The position numbers were made by a program, and so were the translations under genes. The notes beneath the pieces are model-generated. The model worked only from the letters and a program-made list of their open reading frames with translations, had not been told where the DNA came from and searched no databases. A stretch of 27,801 bases of DNA from positions 1 to 27,801 of IMG/VR virus record IMGVR_UViG_3300044648_000037; one strand, given 5' to 3'. The stretch comes from a virus. Of this stretch, positions 15,045 to 22,748 are shown piece by piece (position 1 is the first letter of the stretch; each line of letters opens with the position of its first letter).

Positions 15045-18000
15045 TTATGTCCCGCTCCCGTTTGATCTAACAATATTCACCCTAAACCCACCAGAAGGGG
15101 TCAGGCTGTCAATATCGCTACCGTTTTGATTCTTCGGCACAAGACAGAAGTAATCAGTAACAGGAGTCGCAGAACCAATCTGCATGAGATACATGACAAC
15201 AGTTGAGCTGCCGTTAGTAAACCCAGTCACAGGGACAGCGGCAGACGTTCTCACGATACCGCCAAGGATGAAATCTTTCACACCTGTCAAGACAGCGCCA
15301 AGCGGGGACGAGACTATGTTCGTTCCGCTTCGCTCCTGTCCAAGGAATCGAATTTGATGTGAACCAAATGCGTCAGAAAGCTGGAGCAGATCGCCTGAGC
15401 ATTGGTACTTATAGTGCATCCGAAAGGCGGCAGCTTCTATACCGGCTCCATCGCCGTCATACTGGAATGCAACGCCCAGGTAGGAATTGGGACGCACATC
15501 AACGGCAGTATTGAGAGCGGCGAGATATTCCACTGCACCGCCCTTCAGTTGCGGGTTAAATGCACGAGCTGCTGCAAGTGCATATGTTCCCACGGAAGGT
15601 GCCGGTGGTGGGTTGTAGGCTGCTGCTAGATCGGCAATTTCCTGATCGGTCAACGCTTCATTGAAGTACTTATACTCATCAACCGTTACTCCACCATAAT
15701 TGACATCGAACGTCCCTTGACCTATTCTGAAATCGGTACTGAACGTGAATGACGTATATGACTTAGCAGACTGCGCTCCCGTACCCTTGACTCCGTTCAC
15801 GAATAGTCGAGCCAAGTTCGCCGTGTCAACGACCCCTGCCGGATCGTTTCTTAAGCAGACGTAGGATTTTGAGGCGCTAATCGCAAAGTCCCCGCCAGTC
15901 GTGAACGGGTTACCTTGAATGCCAATCGCATAGAATCCACCGATCTGACCGATGTACCAGCGCTGACTAGTTCCGTTAGATGGCCCGATAGCAATCTTCT
16001 GCGCCGCAGTGATGTCGTGCCATTGCAGACCCAAGCAATGCGTCATGGCCTGAGTAGTTGGATTCACTCCAGAGCCAAAGCCGGTGTCCACATATTCATT
16101 GACACCGCTATCGAAAGACACTCCACGAGGACTCACCCAGGATGGAGAGCCGCTAAAGCTCCCTGGATCGTCACCGCCTTCAAGGTCCGTGACTGTCGTT
16201 CCGGCTCCATCACTGAAGCTGTAGTGAATCACCAATCCGGTGTCCGGTGGTGTCGTGCCGGCACCAGTGCAGGTTTCATTCACGGCCTGGTTACTAAATG
16301 ACAGGAGCGGCTGATTGATCGTGCCGCCGATCTTGGCAGAATCCGTAATGGTTCCGGTAGCAGAATTGAAACTGATCGTGTATTGCTGAGTTGCTGCGTT
16401 GCAGAAACCTGTCCCTCCGATCCCAGTCACGAACACGCGAAGAATACTGTCTGATCCTGGACTTAATATCACGCTGGAGACTACTGGAGTCCCGCAGTCG
16501 GTCCCAGTGCAACCAACAGTCCACCCAAGTTGATTCACAACCTGTAGTGGAGTGTGCAGGTTCATCGTAAACGGAACATCGATGAACACCGTGCCGTTCG
16601 CCGTATCATTGTCCATCGTGGGTTCATTTGCGATGGAGAATACTTCGGCCGGCCCTTGATCTGGATTGCCGTTCCCCACAATCGTGAGAGCTGCTGACGG
16701 ACTTGCCGTACCAGCGTTAATCGTGGCCGATCCAGCAATCTGAACAGGGTTAGAAGTTGACGCGAAAAAGTCGGTGATCGTACCGCTCGTGCGGTTGTTC
16801 GATTTCGTGGCGGTATTGTTTAGCTCGTTTATTGCCGTCCCGTTATTTAGGAGCACATTGTTGGCAATCACAACACCAGTCAAGCCATTCGTGCCGGCAT
16901 CGGCACCAATTTGAATCCCAGCCGCTGGCGCATTGTTGTAAACGAGATTGTTATAGAATTGTGCATTGTCGGCATTAGGGCCTATTGTGTAAGCACCAGC
17001 ACCCAACCCGCACCCAGTCATGTCAAAATAGTTGTGATGGACCTTTCCATTCGGCCCCTCGAACACAACCCCCCAGCACGAGAGATTGCCGCCAGAACTT
17101 AGGCTCTTTTGCAGGTCGTGAACATAGTTGTATGCAAACGTGGGAGATGGGACATTCATCCCAACAGTCGATGAGGTAAACTGAACGGCTGCGGTCACAT
17201 GGTAAAACTCGGTATGATCCACCACCGCATCTGCCCCGCCGCCATTATATAACCCGTATCCGTTAGACTGAGAACTCCCTCCGTTTTCAGGCGCACACCG
17301 ATTCGTGTCACGGATAACTGAATTGGTGATGTGCAGACCGGAGATATTGGTCGTCCCCGCTTGCATGAATGCAGCCACGCCATGCCTGCAAGCGTTGTAA
17401 ATCTCTACATCGTCAATGAGAATATCAATGCCTTCAGGCTCAATCTCGCCACCACCGGTGTTGGTGCCGCCCGTACCGTTACAGATCAGGTGCCGGATCG
17501 TGATATGATCGCGCCGAGTTGTTGTATTCGCGTCTTGAAACGTGATGCAGTTCGGGACTTGTAGTACCGGCTTCGCCAGTCCTGGCACTCCCTCAATGAT
17601 TGTATGCACGGAAGTCGATGACCCGCTTTTCAGGCCAGTCGAAGGGATATTGCCGTTTGACGCCGTGTTGATCCTCGCATTCGCTCCAGTGTACGTCCCT
17701 GGCTTAATCCACACTCTATCGCCAGCCTCGTCCGCGCATTCCGCTGCACGTTCGACTGTGTAGTAACCTCCCAATGGATCAACGTCTGATGGCGCACATG
17801 CCGCAACATTGCTGCCACCAACACTCGCCCAAAAGATTCCAGGCGCGAGAATAGCCTTGCCGAACGGCCAGATCCCCAAAACAAGCACGAGTGCCGCGAG
17901 GTGTGCGCGAGTTGCAGACAGAATGAACGTGGCGATCCATACGGCTGCAACAGCCCAGAAGTACCGCCCAGTACCTTGCAGTACCGCACCCCACAGCACC

Positions 18001-18047
18001 GCCAGCGCCATGAGAAGACGGAGGACTTCGCCGAGACGCTCCTTCAT
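15045..18047 (-). CDS. Membrane-anchored beta-helix / LamG-like protein (1000 aa)
   Basis: The start is ATG 18047, ATGA-overlapping the preceding gene, with GGAGGA upstream. The first 66 residues contain three hydrophobic stretches (LLMALAVLWGAVLQG, WAVAAVWIATFILSA, LAALVLVLGIWPF), so the protein should be membrane-anchored or exported. Residues about 100-410 read as a right-handed parallel beta-helix with short repeating turns (ITIRHLICNG, GLHITNSVIRD, NAQFYNNLVYNN, GVVIANNVLLNN), as in pectin-lyase-like and tailspike folds. Residues about 600-805 are a LamG/concanavalin-like domain (GLVIHYSFSDG ... VTVDEYKYFNEALTDQEI). The last 190 residues are beta-rich. It could be a surface glycan-binding or glycan-cleaving protein. 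No catalytic residues can be assigned by eye. The membrane anchor is odd for a virion part. Confidence 0.65.
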   Translation of the reverse strand: MKERLGEVLRLLMALAVLWGAVLQGTGRYFWAVAAVWIATFILSATRAHLAALVLVLGIWPFGKAILAPGIFWASVGGSNVAACAPSDVDPLGGYYTVERAAECADEAGDRVWIKPGTYTGANARINTASNGNIPSTGLKSGSSTSVHTIIEGVPGLAKPVLQVPNCITFQDANTTTRRDHITIRHLICNGTGGTNTGGGEIEPEGIDILIDDVEIYNACRHGVAAFMQAGTTNISGLHITNSVIRDTNRCAPENGGSSQSNGYGLYNGGGADAVVDHTEFYHVTAAVQFTSSTVGMNVPSPTFAYNYVHDLQKSLSSGGNLSCWGVVFEGPNGKVHHNYFDMTGCGLGAGAYTIGPNADNAQFYNNLVYNNAPAAGIQIGADAGTNGLTGVVIANNVLLNNGTAINELNNTATKSNNRTSGTITDFFASTSNPVQIAGSATINAGTASPSAALTIVGNGNPDQGPAEVFSIANEPTMDNDTANGTVFIDVPFTMNLHTPLQVVNQLGWTVGCTGTDCGTPVVSSVILSPGSDSILRVFVTGIGGTGFCNAATQQYTISFNSATGTITDSAKIGGTINQPLLSFSNQAVNETCTGAGTTPPDTGLVIHYSFSDGAGTTVTDLEGGDDPGSFSGSPSWVSPRGVSFDSGVNEYVDTGFGSGVNPTTQAMTHCLGLQWHDITAAQKIAIGPSNGTSQRWYIGQIGGFYAIGIQGNPFTTGGDFAISASKSYVCLRNDPAGVVDTANLARLFVNGVKGTGAQSAKSYTSFTFSTDFRIGQGTFDVNYGGVTVDEYKYFNEALTDQEIADLAAAYNPPPAPSVGTYALAAARAFNPQLKGGAVEYLAALNTAVDVRPNSYLGVAFQYDGDGAGIEAAAFRMHYKYQCSGDLLQLSDAFGSHQIRFLGQERSGTNIVSSPLGAVLTGVKDFILGGIVRTSAAVPVTGFTNGSSTVVMYLMQIGSATPVTDYFCLVPKNQNGSDIDSLTPSGGFRVNIVRSNGSGT

Positions 18048-18772
18048 TGATTCCTCCTTCGGATCGCGCCCGTTGCCGTATCAGCAGCCGGAAGGACCGG
18101 AATGGCACGTATGCTGGTAGAGGTCGAACTCGCCCAACTCCAACTCATGGTTTTCGTCCCTGCTCCGCTTTCATACGAGGAATGCACACGCAGGTTGCCG
18201 TTATCCGGTTGACCACTAGCGACAATCTCTGTTTGGTTAGCGCCCTCTGCGGCCACTTCCGTAGACAGCCCTTTCACAATGCCGTCAATGACGACACCAT
18301 TCGCCACGCCCGTCGCATCAGTAGTAATCGAGGTGGTTGAGGAGGTCGTTTGCGCTTCGGTGCCATGCGGACTCACGGGGTCCACTCCAGACCAACAGGA
18401 GGCAATCGCGGCCCATTGATCGGACGCGCTAAGGGTGATCGTCAGCGTATTGCTGCCAGAGGCGGCGCTCACCAAATAAAACTGTTGTTGCGCTCGGCTT
18501 CCCGTGACGAGCTTCGCGCCAATCTGTGATAGAGCCACACCGTTATAGGTGATGCCGGAGACGGCGTTAGTCGCATCATTAACACCAGTGACGACCCGCA
18601 CGTAGCGATTCTCACCCGCACCACAATTCAGCGTGAGGTTGCCGTTCGGGTTCCCTCCAGCGTTGTTCCCGTTGCCGGACACTTCCGCAACGAACGTGAC
18701 CGTTGCTGACAGGGCAGGAGTAGCGACGAGAATGAGTGGCGCAAGGAGAATGCTCAGTAAAAGTTTTTTCAT
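18044..18772 (-). CDS. Exported beta-sandwich protein with Sec signal peptide (242 aa)
   Basis: The N-terminus is a textbook Sec signal: MKK, then LLLSILLAPLILVATPALSA, with cleavage expected around residue 22-23. The mature part is Gly/Asn/Ser/Thr-rich with regular beta strands (YVRVVTGVNDATN, GITYNGVALSQIGAKLV, NTLTITLSASDQW) and a CWSGVDPVSP motif. The strand pattern ending in SGVDxxxP is a common beta-sandwich in secreted bacterial and phage surface proteins. Only two Cys remain after cleavage. The ATG follows directly after the 415-aa gene, with GGAGAG upstream. Periplasmic or surface location is inferred from the signal; function is unknown. Confidence 0.65.
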   Translation of the reverse strand: MKKLLLSILLAPLILVATPALSATVTFVAEVSGNGNNAGGNPNGNLTLNCGAGENRYVRVVTGVNDATNAVSGITYNGVALSQIGAKLVTGSRAQQQFYLVSAASGSNTLTITLSASDQWAAIASCWSGVDPVSPHGTEAQTTSSTTSITTDATGVANGVVIDGIVKGLSTEVAAEGANQTEIVASGQPDNGNLRVHSSYESGAGTKTMSWSWASSTSTSIRAIPVLPAADTATGAIRRRNQ

Positions 18773-20020
18773 TTAGTTCGCTCTCCAGACACGACCGATC
18801 TTTTGCAGGAACGCATCGCCGGCAGCATCATCAGTGACGGCACCTCCATTCGCATCACGAGAGATACGAACGTAGACACGATCACCAGCTACGCAGCTCG
18901 TGCATGTCACGCCGGTAATCGTTGCGAGATTTTCCTGTAAGGTTGTTCCTAGCGCAGCATCAGAAACGCAGTTTCCAGCGGCTTGTGCCGGATACGCAGG
19001 ATCGCTCGTTGCTCCAATCGGCACACGGACCAACTGAGCGCACCAGCCAGTTGAGCCAGTCGTCGCGGCCTGCTTGTAGCGAAACATGATGTCGATACCA
19101 AGGGAGGGGACGAATCCGGTAGGGATAATCCAGCTCAGCTCGAACGATTCATCCGTCGCGGCATCAAAGGCAGCATGAGCCTTTTGAGTATTTGAGCCAG
19201 TGTCGCAAAGCGGAGCTGGAGAGTTGGCAGTTGGGACATCATAGATCAGCGATGGAGTGGCGTTGCTACAGGCGGCAACGTCGAACCAATCCTCTATACG
19301 ACGAATAATTGTAGTAACACCGGTAGCCTCGTCATAGTCGTGATCTATATTGCCACTACTATCCTTGAACCCTGCCTTCTTGCCTGCTCCAATTTTCGTG
19401 TATCGATCACAGGCATCTTCTACGCCGCCGCAGTAGACAGCGTACTTCGGCCCTTCGGTAGGATGTACGTACTGACGAATGCCGTCGCCAGAGTCGTCGT
19501 GAACATCCAACCCGCTTCCAAATGCATCAGCCCCGTCATAGCTGCACCCGCGACCGCAGACGGATTGAAGCGTGTCAGATTCAACCACTGCACCGCCGCC
19601 CCCCCTTCGAGAGACGGCAGTGGAAGCGTTCGCCTTAACAGTGACGGTCCCACTTGTCCAGGAAGTCACATCGGCGATGAAAGTTTTGTTTCCGTTGGTA
19701 GGACAGAAATACAGGCCAGATGCAGCAGATCCACTTGCTGACGTGACTGCCGTGTACGCAGTGTCATCCGACTTTGTGCAGGTAATCTCGTCATAGACAA
19801 CGCCATCAAGAGAAGCCTTGAAGGTAACTTCTGCCGTGTCCGAGATCGTGACGCGAACAGCAATGGTGCTGAACGGATCGACATTGAGAACTGTTCCGTC
19901 ACCAGCAGCCCCAACCGCATCTTGCAGCGTGGTCGTGCCGGTCGATGCAGCATGAGACTTGTCCCATCCACCACCGATCAATGCAGCGGCCAGAAGGAGA
20001 GCGCTTAAGAATTTCTTCAT
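18773..20020 (-). CDS. Exported Cys-rich protein with Sec signal peptide (415 aa)
   Basis: It starts MKKFLSALLLAAALIGGGW and the signal is likely cleaved after SHA at residue 24. The mature protein begins with a beta-rich domain (TIAVRVTISDTAEVTFKASL, about 50-130) and then has CGRGCSYDGADAFGSG and a run of Cys residues in pairs (about 14 in all), which suggests disulphides formed in the periplasm. The C-terminus ends in VYVRISRD and IGRVWRAN. I recognise no family. The ribosome site AAGGGA is 8 bases before ATG 20020. It is the first gene after the terminator that closes the capsid module, so its expression depends on read-through or an unseen promoter. Confidence 0.65.
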   Translation of the reverse strand: MKKFLSALLLAAALIGGGWDKSHAASTGTTTLQDAVGAAGDGTVLNVDPFSTIAVRVTISDTAEVTFKASLDGVVYDEITCTKSDDTAYTAVTSASGSAASGLYFCPTNGNKTFIADVTSWTSGTVTVKANASTAVSRRGGGGAVVESDTLQSVCGRGCSYDGADAFGSGLDVHDDSGDGIRQYVHPTEGPKYAVYCGGVEDACDRYTKIGAGKKAGFKDSSGNIDHDYDEATGVTTIIRRIEDWFDVAACSNATPSLIYDVPTANSPAPLCDTGSNTQKAHAAFDAATDESFELSWIIPTGFVPSLGIDIMFRYKQAATTGSTGWCAQLVRVPIGATSDPAYPAQAAGNCVSDAALGTTLQENLATITGVTCTSCVAGDRVYVRISRDANGGAVTDDAAGDAFLQKIGRVWRAN

Positions 20021-20035
20021 CGTGTTTTTCCCTTG

Positions 20036-20076
20036 AAATGAAAAATGGGGAGAACCGAGTTCTCGATCCTCCCCAT
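20036..20076 (-). terminator. Intrinsic terminator at the end of the capsid module
   Basis: On the - strand ATGGGGAG pairs with CTCCCCAT (20045-20052 / 20069-20076). The interior continues pairing to give a stem of about 14 bp with a GAAC loop, and TTTTTCATTT follows immediately. It lies 8 bases after the decoration gene and before the first exported-protein gene. This is the same place as T-phi after gene 10 in T7, which lowers but does not stop transcription of the tail genes. Confidence 0.85.
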
Positions 20077-20083
20077 CAATCAG

Positions 20084-20518
20084 TTACTCTCCAGCGGAGA
20101 TGTACTCGATGTACCCGAGAATGTTCTTGTCAGCAGCGTAGTTCGCACCACCAGCCGTGAGGATGATGGTCTCTTCCTGCGTAAGAACATCGCCGAATGC
20201 TTCAGCTTCGACGTTCGCCCATGCCTCCGAACCGGCAGCAGACACGTCTTCAGACGCCATGTAGCGGTTCGTGTCGCCAGCAATGCCGATGATCGCTGTC
20301 GCCGACGCACCCATTGCGCCATAGACGATGAATCCACCGACGATGCGAGCGTTCACAGGAACCTTGCACAGCTCAACCGTGTCACCATCGCTGACCGGAG
20401 TGTCCGTGGTGTTCAGGCTGAAGTACGCCCGTTTCACCTTGCCCTTGGTGTTGTGGGAGTTCGGCACCGGAGGAACAGCCACGTCATTCGCTCTCTGATC
20501 TGAATAAGTAGTTGCCAT
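20084..20518 (-). CDS. Putative capsid decoration / minor head protein (144 aa)
   Basis: The product is beta-rich: KRAYFSLNTTDTP, then VELCKVPVNARIVGGFIVYG, then ATAIIGIAGDTNRYM and ETIILTAGGANYA. It is a pattern I associate with small phage proteins encoded directly after the major capsid gene that are thought to decorate or stabilise the head. It has no signal peptide and one Cys. The ATG 20518 has only a weak purine-rich ribosome site, and a 74-base gap with a hairpin separates it from the capsid gene. A terminator follows, so capsid and decoration proteins form the end of a highly expressed unit. The structural role is inferred from position and fold pattern. Confidence 0.65.
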   Translation of the reverse strand: MATTYSDQRANDVAVPPVPNSHNTKGKVKRAYFSLNTTDTPVSDGDTVELCKVPVNARIVGGFIVYGAMGASATAIIGIAGDTNRYMASEDVSAAGSEAWANVEAEAFGDVLTQEETIILTAGGANYAADKNILGYIEYISAGE

Positions 20519-20551
20519 TGTCTTTCTTTGCTCTCTGAGTTAGAGGGTGAT

Positions 20552-20577
20552 GGTGCAGTACCGAATTGCACTGCACC
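20552..20577 (-). other. Hairpin between capsid and decoration genes
   Basis: GGTGCAGT (20552-20559) and ACTGCACC (20570-20577) form a perfect 8-bp stem with a 10-base loop in the gap between the capsid stop and the next start. No T-run follows, so it is not a standard terminator. It may stabilise the 3' end of capsid mRNA or be an RNA-processing site. Confidence 0.45.
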
Positions 20578-20592
20578 GGACGTTACCGTACC

Positions 20593-21477
20593 TTACGACA
20601 CCAAACACTTGATCTCGATGACCTTCTCTTCTTCCATGCGAACCGCACCGAACGCCCATCGAGCATAGCCGTACCAGTTGAACGACTTGTCCGACCGTTC
20701 ACTGATGCGAGTCGTGAAGTCCATGCCGACAGTGTGCAGGATCGCACTCTTGCACCACACCGGAATCCGGCGATGGCCTGAGCCGTCGAGCAGCAAGCGC
20801 TGTGACGGTACGAACGTGAAGCCCATGAACTTGCTGATCTGACCATCGACCAACGGCTTGATCGCGTTGTAGTCGCTGGATGCAACCTGTGTTTCAGAAA
20901 GCAGGTTGTCCACTTCTTCAGCGGAGACCGAGATGTAGACTTCCTCGCGCTCGAAGTCCACTTCAAACGCAGTCAGGAGCTTCCGCGCCCGACGCAGTTT
21001 GGCGACCGTCAAGCTGACGTTGGAACCACCGAGGTTGACCGGAACCACATAGCTCGCGCTCGTGGGATAGGTCGTGGCAGTTGTTCCAGCCTTGCCGGTG
21101 TAGGCCGTGCCGAACATTGAGGCGATGATGATGTCATCGCGGTCACGGTTCGCAGCCGCACGGAAGTTCTGGATGTAGTCTGACGTAGGATCGATGGATG
21201 TCTGCATCTCATCGAAGCTATCGAAGAAGTCACCGAGGTGGTACTTGCTCAGTGTGACCTTCCGCTTGTAGTGCGGAGTGTTCATCACGGGCGAGTCAGC
21301 AAAGCGCACGTTGACTTCTTCCGAGTCAATCTTCCCGATCTGATCGAAGTACTCTTCCTCGCTGTGCTGATTTTCCTTTCGGACGCACATCGAGAACTTG
21401 GAGTCCTCTTGCTGGAGAAGACGATAGATCGAAGAATTGAACCCTTTTTGATATGCGGTAACTATTTGATCGGACAT
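20593..21477 (-). CDS. Major capsid protein
   Basis: This encodes 294 aa. It begins DQIVTAYQKGFNSSIYRLLQ and continues with FDQIGKIDSEEV, TPHYKRKVTLSKYHLGDFFD and DPTSDYIQNFRAAANRDRDD. The segment LTVAKLRRARKLLTAFEV plus VYISVSAEEVDNLL is the usual capsid helix and the preceding conserved strand. The C-terminus has the paired strands VGMDFTTRISERSDKSFNWYGYARWAFG. This is the pattern of the podovirus HK97-fold 'phage capsid protein' family. It sits between scaffold and decoration genes, with a 165-base leader. The ribosome site before ATG 21477 is AGAGAG. Length is normal for this short family and no maturation protease gene is nearby. Confidence 0.85.
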   Translation of the reverse strand: MSDQIVTAYQKGFNSSIYRLLQQEDSKFSMCVRKENQHSEEEYFDQIGKIDSEEVNVRFADSPVMNTPHYKRKVTLSKYHLGDFFDSFDEMQTSIDPTSDYIQNFRAAANRDRDDIIIASMFGTAYTGKAGTTATTYPTSASYVVPVNLGGSNVSLTVAKLRRARKLLTAFEVDFEREEVYISVSAEEVDNLLSETQVASSDYNAIKPLVDGQISKFMGFTFVPSQRLLLDGSGHRRIPVWCKSAILHTVGMDFTTRISERSDKSFNWYGYARWAFGAVRMEEEKVIEIKCLVS

Positions 21478-21642
21478 GATTCTCTCTTGTTCACGATTTG
21501 TGAACGGCAGAAAACAGTGAACACGGAATGCGGAGGGTTGCCCGAATATCGGACCCAGCCTTGCGCGTTTCGTGCGCCTTGCCGAATCGACTTTCCGATT
21601 GGTCAGTCAGGCCCAGCGGGTTGTCTGACGAGAGGAACGAAC
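21478..21642 (-). promoter_or_regulatory. Leader of the capsid gene with several inverted repeats
   Basis: No gene is seen in these 165 bases. They hold GTTCAC/GTGAAC arms (21489-21494 and 21500-21505, loop of 5) just before the capsid ribosome site, a further GTGAAC at 21517-21522, GCGC/GCGC arms (21563-21566 and 21574-21577) and AATCG/CGATT arms (21585-21589 and 21596-21600). I find no convincing sigma70 promoter and no terminator. A phage-specific promoter or an mRNA-stabilising leader for the capsid gene is plausible. Confidence 0.35.
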
Positions 21643-22518
21643 TTAGACGGTGAGCTTCAACAGCTCCTCGTAATCTTTCACGGCATCCTTGTGACCGACA
21701 TGCTTCTTGTCAAACAGTGGATGGTCTGGAGTGTTGCGAATTTCTCTGAGCTTCTTTTCTGCGTCTTCCTTTGTCATGGCTTCAGGCTTCTCCCCGTTTA
21801 TGATTTTGTCTTCACCAACTTCTGAACCGATTGAATGCATGAACCGCAGAATCGCCGGATGGTTGTCCAGGCCGGCAGACTTCAGCAGATCTTTGACCTC
21901 ACCCTTCGGATCGTGCGCGGCAAGGCCGGCACCGACCGAGGCGAGGTTCGCATCGTACTTGGTACCCCACTCTTCCTTGAGAGTCTTCTCGGCTTCAGCG
22001 TACGCTGCATCGCCAGACTCGTGGAGCTTGCCGAGCTGTCCGCTGTAGTATTCAAGCAGCCCCTTGTGCTGTGCCGGCGTCAGGCCGAGCTTGTGCGCGA
22101 CATCATTGAATATGCCGATGCCAGCCTCGTCCCACTTGCCTTCGCCAGGGAGCTTGACTTCATCGACCTTGTACTCTTTCGGATCTTTTGGCACACCGAG
22201 CTTCTCGCGGAAGGCCGCGATCTCTTCCGGCGTTGACTTATCTGTCGGCACCTGGAGGGTACTGCCGATCTTCTTCTCGGCATGGTGCAGGGACTTCAGC
22301 GCTGACGGAAGATCCTTGTACTTCTCCCAGGTCTTCTCGCCCCGCAGATCCTCTGGAATGTGCTGGTGCCACTCCGGTGCAGATGTAGTCGATTGCTTCG
22401 GATCTACGCCGGCAGTGCTCCCTGTATTCTGGCCAGTAGTCTGGCTGCTCTGGGAGCTTGATGGCGTCGATTGCGTCCCCTTGTCTAACATCGATTGTGA
22501 TGCATCTCCCGCTGGCAT
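21643..22518 (-). CDS. Capsid assembly scaffolding protein
   Basis: This encodes 291 aa. The Ser/Thr/Gln-rich disordered N-terminus is followed by the typical scaffold pattern: WHQHIPEDLRGEKTWEKYKD, LPSALKSLHHAEKKIGSTLQ, VPTDKSTPEEIAAFREKLGV and PKDPKEYKV. After that come long charged helices and a helical basic C-terminus (DAVKDYEELLKLTV). Scaffolds of this type guide procapsid assembly and leave before DNA packaging. Its location between portal and major capsid is the standard one. The start overlaps the preceding stop as TAATG at 22518. There are no Cys and no other domain. Confidence 0.85.
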   Translation of the reverse strand: MPAGDASQSMLDKGTQSTPSSSQSSQTTGQNTGSTAGVDPKQSTTSAPEWHQHIPEDLRGEKTWEKYKDLPSALKSLHHAEKKIGSTLQVPTDKSTPEEIAAFREKLGVPKDPKEYKVDEVKLPGEGKWDEAGIGIFNDVAHKLGLTPAQHKGLLEYYSGQLGKLHESGDAAYAEAEKTLKEEWGTKYDANLASVGAGLAAHDPKGEVKDLLKSAGLDNHPAILRFMHSIGSEVGEDKIINGEKPEAMTKEDAEKKLREIRNTPDHPLFDKKHVGHKDAVKDYEELLKLTV

Positions 22519-22748
22519 TACTCATCTTCCTCCCGTTCGAGTTCAAAAATTCGGTTCTCCATCCCGAGCAATCTCAGGATCGATAGAACCACTTCACGCC
22601 TACCTTCACGTCGAGCCATCTCCAGTGCATCGGTGTTGAATACTGGCCCACCGTACGATTGGTACAAGTCGGCCAGCACTCGCTTCCCAGTCACTGAATT
22701 GAATGTATCGACATAATCCTTTAGACGACCTCGCTGTTTTCCTCTCAC
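22518..22748 (-). CDS. Bbp19-like small protein
   Basis: This encodes 76 aa from GTG 22748, which overlaps the portal stop as GTGA and has AAGGAG 8 bases upstream. The pattern FNSVTGKRVLADLYQSYGG, then NTDALEMARREGRREVVLSI, then LRLLGMEN is that of the Bbp19-like phage family, small helical proteins encoded beside portal genes. Their exact role in the virion or in head assembly is not settled to my knowledge. The highly acidic end (ELEREEDE) overlaps the scaffold start. Confidence 0.75.
   Translation of the reverse strand: MRGKQRGRLKDYVDTFNSVTGKRVLADLYQSYGGPVFNTDALEMARREGRREVVLSILRLLGMENRIFELEREEDE

Noticed and set aside
20045-20503. 152-codon frame on the + strand
   Set aside because: It runs through the terminator hairpin and opposite the decoration gene, and has no ribosome site.
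21238-22639. Long + strand frames (195, 133 and 191 codons) opposite capsid, scaffold and Bbp19-like genes
   Set aside because: They are antisense shadows of well-supported structural genes, with Cys/Arg/Ser-rich compositions.
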